The notes under the pieces were generated by a model. The model was not told where the DNA came from, searched no databases, and saw only the letters and a program-made list of their open reading frames with translations. The translations under genes and the position numbers were made by a program. Source: Aradus depressus (lineage: Eukaryota > Arthropoda > Insecta > Hemiptera > Aradidae). From it: a DNA stretch of 64,000 bases. The stretch spans positions 10,540,001 to 10,604,000 of the forward strand of contig OY759214.1 in the NCBI GenBank assembly GCA_963662175.1. The letters are read 5' to 3'. Shown here piece by piece: positions 45,291 to 55,560 of the stretch; positions within the stretch are counted from its first letter, which is position 1; each line of letters starts with the position of its first letter.

Positions 45291-45469
45291 ACATACAACG
45301 TTCCTCCCAAACTTTAGGATCTAGTTCGTAAATCAAAATCAAAGACTATATTCAGAAAAGTTGTCAAGAGACCATGAAAAAATAGTCAGGACATGAAGAC
45401 AAGGACCTAGGTAATTCTTACTTCTACAACTAAAAGAAGGGCAAATGGGAAGGGAAGTAGGACAGCTCA
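45291..45469. other. Short linker
   Basis: No feature recognised. Confidence 0.35.
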
Positions 45470-45830
45470 ACTCAAAAAACCCTAATAACTGCCGATGTAA
45501 TGAATGTATGTCGATACACATACATCGGCAGTTATTAGCACTTTTGAGTTGAGTCCCCCTCTCCCCTTCGTCTGATTCCACTGAAAATTGATAGGTGTTG
45601 TCCTTAGATGACTTCAAATTTACAAATGAAAACATTCATCAGAGCGGCAGTTATTAGAGTTTTTGAGTTTAGCCTTTCCTCTTTCCTTTTAGCCGATTTG
45701 TTTCAATATCAATATGTGTCGTCCTTAGAAGGGTCTGGATACAAATATAAAATTGAAAGAATGCCCACACATTCTTTCTATCGGGAGTTATCGTATTCAC
45801 AGACACACAATTTTTTTATTTTGACGTAGA
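45470..45830 (+). repeat. Modular TACTTCCCCAGC-type repeat, internal modules
   Basis: Short reversed start (CTAATAACTGCCGATGTAAT), then plus modules CATACATCGGCAGTTATTAG, CCACTGAAAATTGATAGGTG and TCGTCCTTAGAAGGGT, ending at TATCGGGAGTTATCGTATTC. Confidence 0.65.
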
Positions 45831-45951
45831 ACTACGTCTTTCCCGGCGATATGGGGGGTTAAAGTACACCACGAAAATGTATCACACTTTGAGAGCTTAT
45901 ATCTCCTAAAATAAAAATTGTAGAATAATGAATCAAATACCTATAGAAAGC
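45831..45951. other. Flank of foldback element
   Basis: No gene; AT-rich. Confidence 0.35.
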
Positions 45952-46218
45952 TTGTGTAGAATGATTTATTATAAAACAAGTTTCAATCCTTTATTTTTTC
46001 ATCCCTTAAATACGGCAGCATAAAAACAAAAAATTAGGCGAAATCCCGAATGATTGTGTCTCAAAGTTAGTAGAAGAGTCGCGAACCGCCAAGTAAACGA
46101 AACTTTTTACCGACAGGTTATGTACAATACAGTTATTTATTTATTTTATTTGTAATATGTATTATTTATGAAAGATGAAGGGTTGAAACTTGTTTTATAA
46201 TAAATCGTACTACACAAT
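45952..46218. mobile_element. Foldback element with ~50-bp inverted arms
   Basis: Left arm 45952-46002 and right arm about 46168-46218 are inverted copies (left reads ATTTATTATAAAACAAGTTT; right is its reverse complement AAACTTGTTTTATAATAAAT). The interior is about 165 bp. No coding content. Confidence 0.75.
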
Positions 46219-46764
46219 TGACAACAATGATACAGCTCATTCTACTTCTACTGAAATTAATAAACAATCGATTAGGTAGTTACCATGAATTGTATATAGC
46301 ATAATTTATACGAAATAAATAAAATAACAACAGTCGTAACGGTGCCCCTTTGTTTTTGTTTTTGGAATCAGGAGAAATTCTGTTGAAAACTCCGCATACT
46401 TGGTAGAGCTGGGCAAGTACAAATCCTGTAAAGAAAGTATCGGAACTATTTACAAGTGTATCCATATCCCCTTAAGGATGACTCCTATTCATTTTCCGCG
46501 AAAATCGACCGAAGAGAACTCAACTCAAAAACTCTAACAACTGCCGAATGTATAGAAACGAAATTTTATGAGGATTCACACGTTTCTTTGTAGGTCAACA
46601 ATTGATTTCTAGAGAAAACGGTAGAATGTTTTTCGAGGGAGAATGAAAACTTAGTTTATTATTTCTTTCTGGGGAAGTACATTGCTGGTGATGCACTGAT
46701 GGGTGTACGGACACCGCCCGTCTTTATTTTACTTTTTTTTATTTCTTAATATATACTTTTTTTT
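46219..46764. other. Decayed modular repeat, no gene
   Basis: 46360-46700 contains pieces of the modular repeat in both orientations (GAGAAATTCTGTTGAAAACT; TTTCTTTCTGGGGAAGTACA then TGCTGGTGATGCACTGATG). Confidence 0.5.
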
Positions 46765-47110
46765 GAGGGCGCCGGTAGCTCAGTGGTATGCGTGCTTGAC
46801 TTCTGAGCTCAAGGTCGTGGGTTCGTAGCCCGACCGAGGCCCTTAGTTTTTTTTATCTGGGAGGTAAAATAAACTTAAGCACGCCGTCCTTCGGATGGGA
46901 CGTTAAGCGATGGTCCCGAGCCTGTACGATGTCAGGTACTCGTTAAAGACCCCTACCCTAGATGAATAAAAATTTAGGGTAGGCAAAATTTAGGACTCCC
47001 ACAGTAGAGTCGGGCTCATGTCCACCAGAGTGACGAAAGAGCGCTCTGGTAGTAGGCGATATGACCTCGTAGTTAAAGCCCGGGCATGAGTCATAAAACC
47101 TAACCTAACC
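46765..47110 (+). mobile_element. SINE, full length, with 13-bp TSD and (CCTAA) tail
   Basis: Intact plus-strand SINE: head GAGGGCGCCGGTAGCTCAGT, GGTTCGTAGCCC, core CGTCCTTCGGATGGGACGTT, tail module, ending CATAAAACCTAACCTAACC. TATACTTTTTTTT flanks both ends (46752-46764 and 47111-47123), a clear target-site duplication ending in a T-run. Probably a young copy. Confidence 0.96.
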
Positions 47111-47123
47111 TATACTTTTTTTT

Positions 47124-47663
47124 TTCTAATTTATTCATTTTTTGCAATCTATATATGAATAAGTGTGTATGCCACATGATGGGAGTGACCGGCTGACACT
47201 CCCTAGAAAATAATAAAATGTATAAATTTCACTATGATCTCGAGGCCATCTCCTTTACAGACAGCGTGGAGGATTGTCAGGATGGGATGAAGTTTGGTTT
47301 GAATTAGTTCCTGAACGGTTGTTTAGATCGTCATGTAATAATTTATTTTTAACAAAGAAAGGAGCATTTACAATTCACCGGAGGACACTAGATACTAAAA
47401 ATTATAAATAAACAATTAGTTTTCAGGTTAATTTCAGAGATTCGCCTTGATGAAACCTAAAATGGGAGGCATATAACAGGTTGAAAGGGCTGCCTGGGGA
47501 CCTATATAAAGAGGGTGGGGCGGCGGACAGAGATCCGATAGCAGGGACACATTGTTCCGAGAGTTGTATTGTTGGCTATCTAGAGAGTACCTGCTCTCAC
47601 ATTGTAACTGGGGCCCGACCTGGTCTGCAGGCAAACCCATATTTACATACATATATAAAACTA
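47124..47663. other. No supported gene
   Basis: 47434-47670 is open on both strands for 60-78 codons but without a recognised domain. Confidence 0.4.
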
Positions 47664-47757
47664 TGAGCACGCCATCCTTCGGATGTGACGTTCAGCTGTG
47701 GTCACGAGCCTGCATGATGTCAGATACTCGTTAAATAGCTCTACCCTAGGTAAAACA
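47664..47757 (+). mobile_element. SINE core fragment
   Basis: GAGCACGCCATCCTTCGGAT, GATGTCAGATACTCGTTAAA and CTACCCTAGGTAAAAC: only the core and following region remain. Confidence 0.8.
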
Positions 47758-47767
47758 AACTTGACAT

Positions 47768-48174
47768 AAAAATAAAGAAAACGTATGTTTTTTAAAAAAT
47801 ATTGTCTATTTCACAAATAATATATAATATGGGAGTACTTTCGGTATTGCTACCATCTTCAGCCACGACTTAACAAATACTAAATTGAAGTTCAACTAGG
47901 TAGTTTACAATCCAAACGGTAGGTAGGTATCCTTTTTCAGCCCCTACGGGGTTTTCCTATCCTTTCTGTATAGTTAATATTTGAAATATGGAAAAACATA
48001 AAAAATGATATTTCGTCCCAAATTGGGATTTTAAAAATAAAAAATTTGAAATAGTATGTGTTAATTAAATGCATATATGAAGTGAATTAAAGATACCAAT
48101 TGTTAATATATGAATAAAAAAAAATATATATATAGTATTATTTTTAAAAAACATACGTTTTCTTTATTTTTATC
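47768..48174. mobile_element. Foldback element with 30-bp inverted ends and hammerhead-like core
   Basis: Ends (AAAAATAAAGAAAACGTATG then TTTTTTAAAAA on the left; its complement at 48141-48173) form perfect inverted repeats of about 30 bp. On the minus strand at 47864-47837 it holds CTGAAGA, a GGTA/TACC hairpin with GCAA loop, then GAAAG. No protein is encoded. The right flank TCAAGTGTTTCACAATATCT recurs near 10428, so the element probably inserted into that repeat. Confidence 0.7.
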
Positions 48175-48254
48175 AAGTGTTTCACAATATCTCTGCAAAA
48201 ATGTTAAATATCAAACTTGACATACCTACACAATTTAAGACAACCATAGTAAAA

Positions 48255-48300
48255 ACGGGCTCATGTCCACCAGAGCGACGAAAGAGCGCTCTGGTAGTAC
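48255..48300 (+). mobile_element. SINE tail-module fragment
   Basis: GGGCTCATGTCCACCAGAGC then GAAAGAGCGCTCTGGTAGTA; a 46-bp piece only. Confidence 0.75.
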
Positions 48301-48327
48301 TATACATATGTATAGCAGTACCATTAT

Positions 48328-48470
48328 ACAGTGGAATCCGCTTATTAGCAATTCGCTTAATAGGAATATCCGCACATTAGCATCAAAACACGCTGGAACG
48401 GACCGGATCGGCAAAATACAGTGAGTTTTGTCCGCTTATTAGCAATGAATGTCCGGTTTAATGGTTCAAT
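48328..48470 (+). mobile_element. Possible pogo/Tigger-type DNA transposon end
   Basis: ACAGTGGAATCCGCTTATTA resembles pogo-superfamily termini (compare CAGTGAAACCTCTCCATAG at 53.6 kb). GTCCGCTTATTAGCAAT repeats nearby at 48429-48447. No opposite end was identified. Confidence 0.35.
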
Positions 48471-49617
48471 TATGAACGCAGAATGAGGTTTCGAGATAGG
48501 AAAATAGGATGTTTCTCGGAAGGTCGGTATTCGGGGAAAAATAACACTTGCGTAAACAGTTTTAGTTTCTGACTATTCTCTGAAAAATGGAAAGGAGTAA
48601 AGCCATAATTACATAATTCTCAGAAGACTTTGATTTTTGAACCAAACCCCCGCGAGTTTTAAACAGTAAGCTATTCAGTTGTACTCCGGGTCATTGTGGA
48701 GTGCGTGTTGTTTGTTAAAAACATTATGGTCAGACCTTTGCCGATCATTATAGATACGAGGGGTACATTCGAAACATGCTTTCGAACGATCAAAGACAAA
48801 GTAAAATCGACAAATATTTTTCAAAACCTTAGCTTTTTACTGTAAATATGTACATAATACATATTATGTTTCTTTATTGACGATTTTTTGACCTACTTTG
48901 TTCTATATTAGTCTCTTTTCGGTGGCCACTCTTTAAATTTTTATATTACGTTACGGCACTTCTTATGGGAGTAGTATAGATAACTCATCATAAATACTTA
49001 TACATTAAAAAAAAGTAACATTCATGACATTATTATTCGTATGTGTTTAAACAACAACATTAAAAACAACCGATTATGTTGTATACAATAAATTTATTTA
49101 AAAAAGTTCTAAAATTGAAAACAACATAACTAGGAGTGGGCTGCTGGTTATATTATAAAATCTATTTTCTTTTTGGATTTTTTAGCAAAACGCTCTATGA
49201 CTGGTCAGTGATTATTGGTAAATCTTTGTGAACATACAATAGTGCCAACCAAATCAACCTGACTACTTTAAATAACTAAGTCTCAAATTTCCTCATAATA
49301 TTCAGTGTATCTCTTTAATTCTTGGGGGAGATCATCAGATAGGATTTCGGAAATATCCTTGTCTCTCTGGAGACTATACGCTATGTATTCGGCTAAGATT
49401 TAAATAAGATACTACTTCATAGGTTTGTTAATAAGACTCCAAAGAAAATGCATAGAAAGACTTCAGTAAAGTCTAATGTCCAAGACTAGGAAAACATGAC
49501 AGAGAGGATAAGAGTCAGTGGAGATAACGTCATGAAGAGAATAGGACTCTAGAGAGGTGGCCTCAACAGACGGACTAATTTATATAGCTGGGAGTCCTTC
49601 ACCAGGGGGCACTTCAA
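48471..49617. other. No supported gene
   Basis: Mixed to AT-rich sequence; no ORF with a recognisable domain. It may be the interior of the element suspected at 48328. Confidence 0.4.
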
Positions 49618-49660
49618 CCATCGCTTAATGTTCTATCCGAAGGACAGCGTGCGCAAGATT
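49618..49660 (-). mobile_element. SINE core fragment
   Basis: CATCGCTTAATGTTCTATCC then GAAGGACAGCGTGC matches the minus strand of the SINE core. Confidence 0.6.
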
Positions 49661-49794
49661 GTTTAAAGAACCTGAGGGGGTATATATGTTGTAGAAATAT
49701 TATTATTGTTTTCTTATCATTTTTTTCATGGGGTGATGGAGGCGAAGATTCACTTTACTTTATCGCCTCAAGCGGATGATTTCACAGTGAATAT

Positions 49795-50580
49795 TCTTAG
49801 AGTGTACCGAGCCTTCTAAGTCCAGAACAAACGTTACACGAAGAGAGCCAACTCTATTTCAGACATTTGCATACTCCGGAGTGGATCTGGAAGAAGCTAC
49901 CCTGGAGCTTTATAAAAAGTGTACCGAACTGAGTTTTGTAGACACTTCGTTAGAGGGAAAAAAGGATATTGGCGGGGAAAAACAGTTCTCAAAATTCTCT
50001 CTTTCCCCTTATTGCGGAAATTTGAGATGTTAGGTCCTCATTGGGGTTTGACTCCAAATGTGAAATTTCACGTCGATACATTCATTACATCGACAGTTTT
50101 GGGGGTTTTTGAGTTGAGCCCCTCTTCTTATTTGCCGATTCCGCTGAAATTTAGTAAGTGTCGTCCTTATGGGGTTTTGAATTCACACATGAAGTTTTGT
50201 GTCGATACATTCATTACAACTTATTAGAGTTTCTGTGTTAAGCCTCTCCCCTAATTCTCTCCTTCCCTTTGGCCCATTTGGCTGAAAACGATAGGTGTCA
50301 TATTTGGAAACTAGAGGTCGGAAAAGATGAAATTCCGTTGAAAATTCCGCATCGAATTTTTGATCGATTACATAAATTCCCCTATACGTCGTATATTTGG
50401 GGAAGTTTAAAAGAGAATATACTGAATTTGTCAACCCTTATCAGACATTTGTATACTTCGATGTGGAGCTGAATGAAGCTACCCAGGAGCTTTATAAAAA
50501 GTGTACCGAACTGAGCTTGGTAGACACTTCGTTAGAGGGAAAAAAGGAGATTGGCAGGGAAAAACAGTGAATTCTCAAAA
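49795..50580 (+). repeat. Direct repeat with conserved short reading frame, flanking a modular repeat
   Basis: About 120 bp at 49866-49986 recurs at 50450-50570 (offset 584 bp). Both copies share the frame reading EATLELYKKCTELSFVDTS or EATQELYKKCTELSLVDTS, followed by LEGKK(D/E)IG. Copy 1 stays open from about 49789 to 50030; copy 2 ends at TGA after GREKQ. I do not recognise the protein. The modular repeat 49992-50408 lies between the copies. Confidence 0.5.
49992..50408 (+). repeat. Modular TACTTCCCCAGC-type repeat, lacking 5' end
   Basis: Three modules (CGTCGATACATTCATTACAT, then CCGCTGAAATTTAGTAAGTG, then GGCTGAAAACGATAGGTG), GAAATTCCGTTGAAAATTCC, and the 3' terminus CGTATATTTGGGGAAGT. 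Confidence 0.78.
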
Positions 50581-50768
50581 ATAAAGTTTCTCTTTAACAG
50601 ATAAATAAATAAAGGGGATAACAGAATTTATTGCAATTTTATATCAAAGAATAAGTTTGAATCTACTCTCTGTCTCTTAAGAAACTCTGACTTGCTATAT
50701 AATATAACAAACTCTCTTAACATATATCGGGGGCAAGAAAACATCTATATGCCATTGTTATATTATCA
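50581..50768. other. AT-rich, no gene
   Basis: No feature supported. Confidence 0.35.
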
Positions 50769-51257
50769 CTTCCTATATGAAGTATAAGAAAAGTTATATA
50801 AGCGGTTAGAAATTCGAAATTGAGTTTTCACCGGAATTGTAGGTTTTCCGACACCCAAAAATGAAAAAAAAAAGCTGTCTGAATATGTTAATTTCCGATA
50901 AAATGAATGTAGCAACACAAAATTTTATGTGTATTCAGAACCCCCTAAGGATGACACTTTTTAATTGTCAGCAAAATCGGGGGATGGGAACGGGGGGGAT
51001 CAGAGGGTGCAAAACTCAAGAACCCCAATAACTGCCGATGTAATTAATGTATCGACATGATATTTGATATTTGAATACAAAATCCCATGAGAACGACACT
51101 TGTTAATTTTTAGTAAGATCGGCCGTAGGGAAGAGGGTATTCAACTCAAGAACCCCAATAACTGCCGATATAGGTAATGAATTTACTATTTAAAAAGTCG
51201 GCTGGTTTTGGAGGAGGAGCGCAAAGTTAATTGATTAATTAATTCTGGGGAAGTACA
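50769..51257 (-). repeat. Modular TACTTCCCCAGC-type repeat, near full length
   Basis: Minus-strand copy. The 3' end is decayed at about 50769-50800; the body has two modules separated by GGGGGGGATCAGAGGG-like purine tracts. The 5' terminus, read on the minus strand, is TACTTCCCCAGAATTAATTA at 51257, next to CGGTGATTCACTGACGA. Confidence 0.8.
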
Positions 51258-51690
51258 TTTCCGGTGATTCACTGACGACTTTTTTGTTTTCATTTTTGAT
51301 TAATCAGGGGCGGGAAACATGAAATTTTGGTGAAAACACGAGATTGAATTTTTGAAATTACGAAACGTTTAATTTTGTTGTCATTTAGGTTTGAAGTTAG
51401 CGCTAGTTACATTATTTTGCTGTCTGCACTGCATCCGCAGTAACTGGGAGGCGTAAAGTTACTGGTAGTAGGCGTAGTCACTGTTCAGTATAATTCAAAT
51501 AGCAAAGTGTTTCTAAATAGCTGAACCAGACGATAGCATGGGATAACTGATACGACGGAATAAGCCGGGGTAATAATCTTGTTGGTTGGACGCTGAAAGG
51601 CCGTTGTCGGGGAAGATAATGGTATCAAATGACGGGATGTAAGGGGTCAGTAGTACCGCAATATCGCAATATTATCCAAAGGATTCAGTA
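51258..51690. other. No supported gene
   Basis: Begins with a short plus-oriented 3' fragment of the modular repeat (CATTTTTGATTAATCAGGGG). The rest is unrecognised. Confidence 0.4.
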
Positions 51691-51869
51691 TTCAACTATG
51701 AGGTCATATCGCCTACTACCAGAGTGTTCTTTGGTCCCTTTGTTTCTGATATTGTACAGGCTCGAACATAGCTTAATGCCCCATCTGATGTACGTCGTGA
51801 CGGGGTTTCGAACCCGCGATCTTGAGCTCACTAGGCTAGCACGCTAGTTCAGAGCTACCGGCGTTCTCA
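51691..51869 (-). mobile_element. SINE, internally deleted
   Basis: Minus-strand copy: CAACTATGAGGTCATATCGC at the left, GGGTTTCGAACCCGCGATCT (B-box complement) and GAGCTACCGGCG at the right. The core is mostly gone. Confidence 0.85.
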
Positions 51870-52832
51870 GGGAAGTAAAAACAAATGACTATACTAGTAT
51901 CAGTCAACAGACAATAGAATGAAATATATCGAAACTAAATTTTGTATGTGAATTTAGAACCCCATAAGGACGACACATAAATATATCGTATGACAACAAT
52001 GTATCGATACACAATTTAGTTCAGAAGCCCCTATGTCAAGATCGATTAGTTTTTAGGATAAAGATAAAACATAATTGATTATTTCGTGCTGATTCACTGA
52101 CGATTTTTTTGTTGTAAAATTTATTTTACTCTCCAGTCAATGTTCTTAGGCGAATAAGATTTGAAACAATACAATCCGCAAATTTTCATTTTCATGACTC
52201 AGGGCCGTAGAAACTATATAATAATCCCCCCTTTCCTATGGTCGATTTGGCTGAAAATCAATAGGTGTCGTCGTTAGAGGGTTGAGGATAAATATATATA
52301 AAATTTAGTGACCGATATATTCATTCTATCGAGAGTTATCGTGTTCACAGACACAAGAGGTTGATTTATTTTCTTTTTATGATATTAGATGTGTGTTCGT
52401 CTTCGGAACCCTTCAGTGTGTGATCCTAGCTTCAAGTAAGTTTAAAAAAAAAAATCAAAAAAATCCTGTTTTCAAGGTATTTGAAAATACCTAGATTTTC
52501 CGCTCCAATCACTGAGGGAAGGTACTGTAACATTTTCTTTTTTTCGAATAAATGTAGTCAAGTGATGAATTTTTTTCTTCCTTTGTGAAAAAAGAAAATT
52601 ATAGGAGGAAGACATCGAATCTTCCATAACGATGTTTCCTATCCCTAAAATTTGATTTTCCGGTCGAACCTTCAAAGCCAAGGGAGTAAAAATTTGATTT
52701 ATTCAATTTTCTTTCCATTTTTACCCTCCCCTCAGAATTTTACATTAGTACTGGTATCCATATGGCCACTACTGACTAATTCTTTTATTGAATTTAGGTG
52801 AACACGACCCTTGTGCTAAAAAAATATATGTA
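51870..52832. other. Decayed modular repeats; no gene
   Basis: 51890-52100 and 52190-52380 hold modular-repeat pieces (for example GATATATTCATTCTATCGAG, CTGAAAATCAATAGGTGTCG). 52440-52690 has short ORFs without a domain. Confidence 0.45.
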
Positions 52833-53597
52833 CAATGAAAACCTCTTCTAACGGACACCTCTACATAGCGAATAACTCTATTAACGGACAAATTTCCATG
52901 GTCCCGGCAGCAGAACTAATCAATGGTTAGTTTACCTCTCGATAACGGGCCCTCTCTTAACGGACAACCATGAATGGTCCCGTGCGAAAAATCTACCTTC
53001 CGAAAGCGGACAGGCTCTTGGTTTCTTGTAACACAGTGAGGCACGGCTGGGGAGGAGTACAGAGAAGTTATTAAGAAATAACAAATACGTTTTATAAATT
53101 TCCCAATAATTATGGAAATTTCTTGTTTCGTTTACGTTCGCATTTCGCAAGATTTTATTCAGTTTGCTTCCGAACGCTCAAGAAAAAAATATAGAAGTAT
53201 TAATTAAAGTTTATAATCGAGAAAAGCCCAGCGTCAGGGACTTAGCGGCAAAGTTTAAGGTGGGAAAGAGGCAGATCGCGACCATTTTAAAAGAAAATAA
53301 TGAACTTTTTTTTAAATGGCAGGAACATGGAAATGAAGAAACGAAAACGGCTTTCACAAAAAAACACGATAAGCGTTTTGAAATTGATCGCCATTGTTTC
53401 GAATGGTTTTGCAGAGTAAGAGATAAAAATCTCCGTTTCTGGCTCTATGATATAGGAAAAAGTATCCGAAGTAGTCGAAATTTTAAATTTCAAAACGTCC
53501 AATAGTCGCCTTGAAAAATTTAGAAAAAAATATAATGTCTCGATAAAGGACAAAAACGGTAGACCTGACGATGTCCGCTATGGAGAGGTTTCACTGT
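52833..53597 (+). mobile_element. pogo/Tigger-like element, internally deleted, with CENP-B-type HTH relic
   Basis: Inverted ends flanked by TA: left CAATGAAAACCTCTTCTAA at about 52835 and right (complement) CAGTGAAACCTCTCCATAG at 53597. Subterminal CTAACGGACA motifs repeat on the left side. The plus-strand frame 53164-53505 reads QEKNIEVLIKVYNREKPSVR then DLAAKFKVGKRQIATILK, the N-terminal helix-turn-helix of pogo/CENP-B-type transposases. The second DNA-binding half appears in a shifted frame (LEKFRKKYNVSIKDK near 53505-53550). The catalytic DDE domain is absent. Non-autonomous relic. Confidence 0.8.
53164..53552 (+). pseudogene. pogo/CENP-B-type transposase N-terminal fragment, frameshifted
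   Basis: Coding remnant inside the element at 52833-53597. Frame 1 holds the first HTH (about residues 8-43) and a linker, and becomes unrelated after the RVRDKN residues. The continuation (second HTH, EKFRKKYNVS) is in another frame, so at least one frameshift near 53430. The element ends about 45 bp after the last similarity, so the deletion of the catalytic region preceded or accompanied amplification. Confidence 0.72.
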
Positions 53598-53619
53598 ACA
53601 TTTTTACTTTCGCAGCTAC

Positions 53620-53735
53620 ACGAAGTATAGGGTAAGTTATGTAATCAGAAATCCGATGCGCAGTTTTCAACGAAATTTCAAAATTGCCGACCTTCTGATT
53701 CCAAAATGAAAAAGAAATGTCATAGAAATAAAATA
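53620..53735 (-). repeat. Modular TACTTCCCCAGC-type repeat, 3' end fragment
   Basis: ACACGAAGTATAGGGTAAGT, ATGTAATCAGAAATCCGATG and TCTGATTCCAAAATGAAAAA: the 3' end in minus orientation. Confidence 0.65.
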
Positions 53736-53736
53736 T

Positions 53737-53886
53737 GTTGTCTTCCCATTGCTTTATTACGGACCAGAACGGTTTTTCAACGCAACAGGGTCATCATCAG
53801 TGGTACATCCTACCAACACAGGTAGGTGATGACGCTGCTGCGTTGAAAAATGGTTCTGGTCAATAATAAAACAGTGGGAAGACAAC
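53737..53886. mobile_element. Foldback element, copy 1
   Basis: A 150-bp palindrome-like unit: GTTGTCTTCCCATTGCTTTA ... CAACGCAACAGGGTCATCAT, with inverted counterpart ATGACGCTGCTGCGTTG ... CAGTGGGAAGACAAC. Same family as 56538-56708. Confidence 0.78.
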
Positions 53887-54335
53887 GTCTTTTATAACAA
53901 TGAAAAATTTCGTCCCACAACATCTTATTATCACATAATATGTATATACCCACCAATCTCTTTATCACTTTACATCGGGCTGGGTTAATTGCAGATTAGC
54001 CCTTATTATTCAAGACAACAGCAGAACGAACTAGGTAAGAAGGGCCAAACTGGCAGATTGGCCCTTTTAGTTAACGACTTCTCCCACGACATCTTAGGTA
54101 AAAAGGGCCAATCTGCCTAAAGTCATACAAATCATTTTTTTTAAAATAATATTAAAATATTTTTTCTATAAATTGAGTACTGTTTTTATAACTTATAATG
54201 TCCTGGTACCGAATTCATTTTCATTAAGTCCTGTAATAGAATATTTCAAAACGTAATCACAGCTTGAATTTTAGAAGCAAGTTTTGGGATGCAGATTGGC
54301 CCTTATTGCGCTAGACCATCGATATGAACAATATG
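53887..54335. other. Region with repeated GCAGATTGGCCCTT
   Basis: GCAGATTAGCCCTT, GGCAGATTGGCCCTTTT, its inverted form AAGGGCCAATCTGCC, and GCAGATTGGCCCTTATT occur between 53990 and 54310. No gene. The arrangement could be a decayed small transposon. Confidence 0.4.
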
Positions 54336-54339
54336 TCTG

Positions 54340-54640
54340 TCTGTGAACACGATAACTCCCTATAGAATGAATGTATCGACACGAAGTTTCGTATGTGTAG
54401 CCAGATCCCTCTAATGATTACACCTATTGATTTGCAGCCAAATCTGCCAAAGGGAAGGGAGGCTTAGTAAAAAAACGCACCGTTGTTCAAAGCACTATAA
54501 GAACGACTCCTATTAATTTTCAGCGGAATCAGAGGAAGGGGAGGGAGATCAGACCGATAATCAAATCAAAAACCCCACTAACTGCCGACTTAACTAATGT
54601 ATCGACATTAAATTTTACATTTAAATTTGATATATGTTGG
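54340..54640 (-). repeat. Modular TACTTCCCCAGC-type repeat, internal part
   Basis: CTATAGAATGAATGTATCGA, CAGCCAAATCTGCCAAAGGG and CTAACTGCCGACTTAACTAA in minus orientation; both termini missing. Confidence 0.65.
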
Positions 54641-54965
54641 TTAGTATAAGAAAGACATGTTATTGTCACAACTACTTCTTTTTTTATGGACGCGAAATGT
54701 ATTTAACATCAAAGTTGTCCATAACGGTTATTTTCCGTGAAATTTTGGCTGGGTGGCCAATTGAGGGAGTGACTAACCTCAGTGAGTTACAGCTGTCAGT
54801 CAAGGTGAGAAATGTGGATTAAATTCCGGGGGATTGTTATGAAGACAAATGTAGTTCCAGGCCATTATCTTGAGGTAAATTAACTTTGTGAACAGGGTAA
54901 CACTATCCAGAGGAAACATTGGGGAGGGGGGCGGTGCAATGTTCCTACCCAGCCTCGGTGAATCG
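54641..54965. other. No supported gene
   Basis: ORFs at 54634-54988 on both strands show no domain. Confidence 0.4.
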
Positions 54966-55160
54966 TCGGATGTAAACATCCCCAGCACGAATTAATTACG
55001 TTTTCGCTCTCCCTTCAAAGTCAATCGACCTTTTGGCCTAAAACTCAATATTTGACTTGCATAGTGTCTTCTGAATACTCATAACAAATTGTGTGTCGAT
55101 ACATTCATTACATCGCCAGTTATTGCGGTTTTTGTGTTAATCCTCCCCTCTAGTCCCGTT
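54966..55160 (+). repeat. Modular TACTTCCCCAGC-type repeat, 5' part
   Basis: ACATCCCCAGCACGAATTAA (5' terminus), GCTCTCCCTTCAAAG and CGATACATTCATTACATCGC. Truncated after the first module. Confidence 0.72.
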
Positions 55161-55292
55161 CTTCGCCTCACCCTGGCCCAACACCACGTGTACATCTGAA
55201 ACTGACTTTGTAAGAAGTACACTTTTTCCACTTTGATAGAGATTGCACGAAATCTTCCGACAAAAAAATTCTTGTTTCTTTAGCCAAATTCT

Positions 55293-55560
55293 ATGTGGAT
55301 TAACATGAACCTAGCAAATAAACTTAGGTCCATCAAAACAAATATTGATAAATGGAAAAGCTCCGAAAGGCAGAATAGGCAGGAGGAGGTATGTCTGATG
55401 CGGCTCCGTGTAGGCCACACTCGTCTAACTCATGGCCACCTCATCAACAGGGCGACGGCCCCGGGCTGTGGCAAGTGTGGGGCCTGGCCTCTGGTAGAGC
55501 CACCTAGTAACATTAAGGTGAACTACCATCACGGGAAAATCATATTTGACTGGGGAAGTT
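55293..55560 (+). pseudogene. Jockey-like LINE C-terminal relic
   Basis: Plus frame reads LANKLRSIKTNIDKWKSSER then EEVCLMRLRVGHTRLTHGHL, then CGKCG. This is the conserved segment between RNase H and the cysteine motif of Jockey-type non-LTR retrotransposon polyproteins (RLRIGHTRLTHG in family members). It is truncated right after the first two cysteines, at about 55490. A homologous segment lies on the minus strand at 57.5-57.65 kb. Confidence 0.78.
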
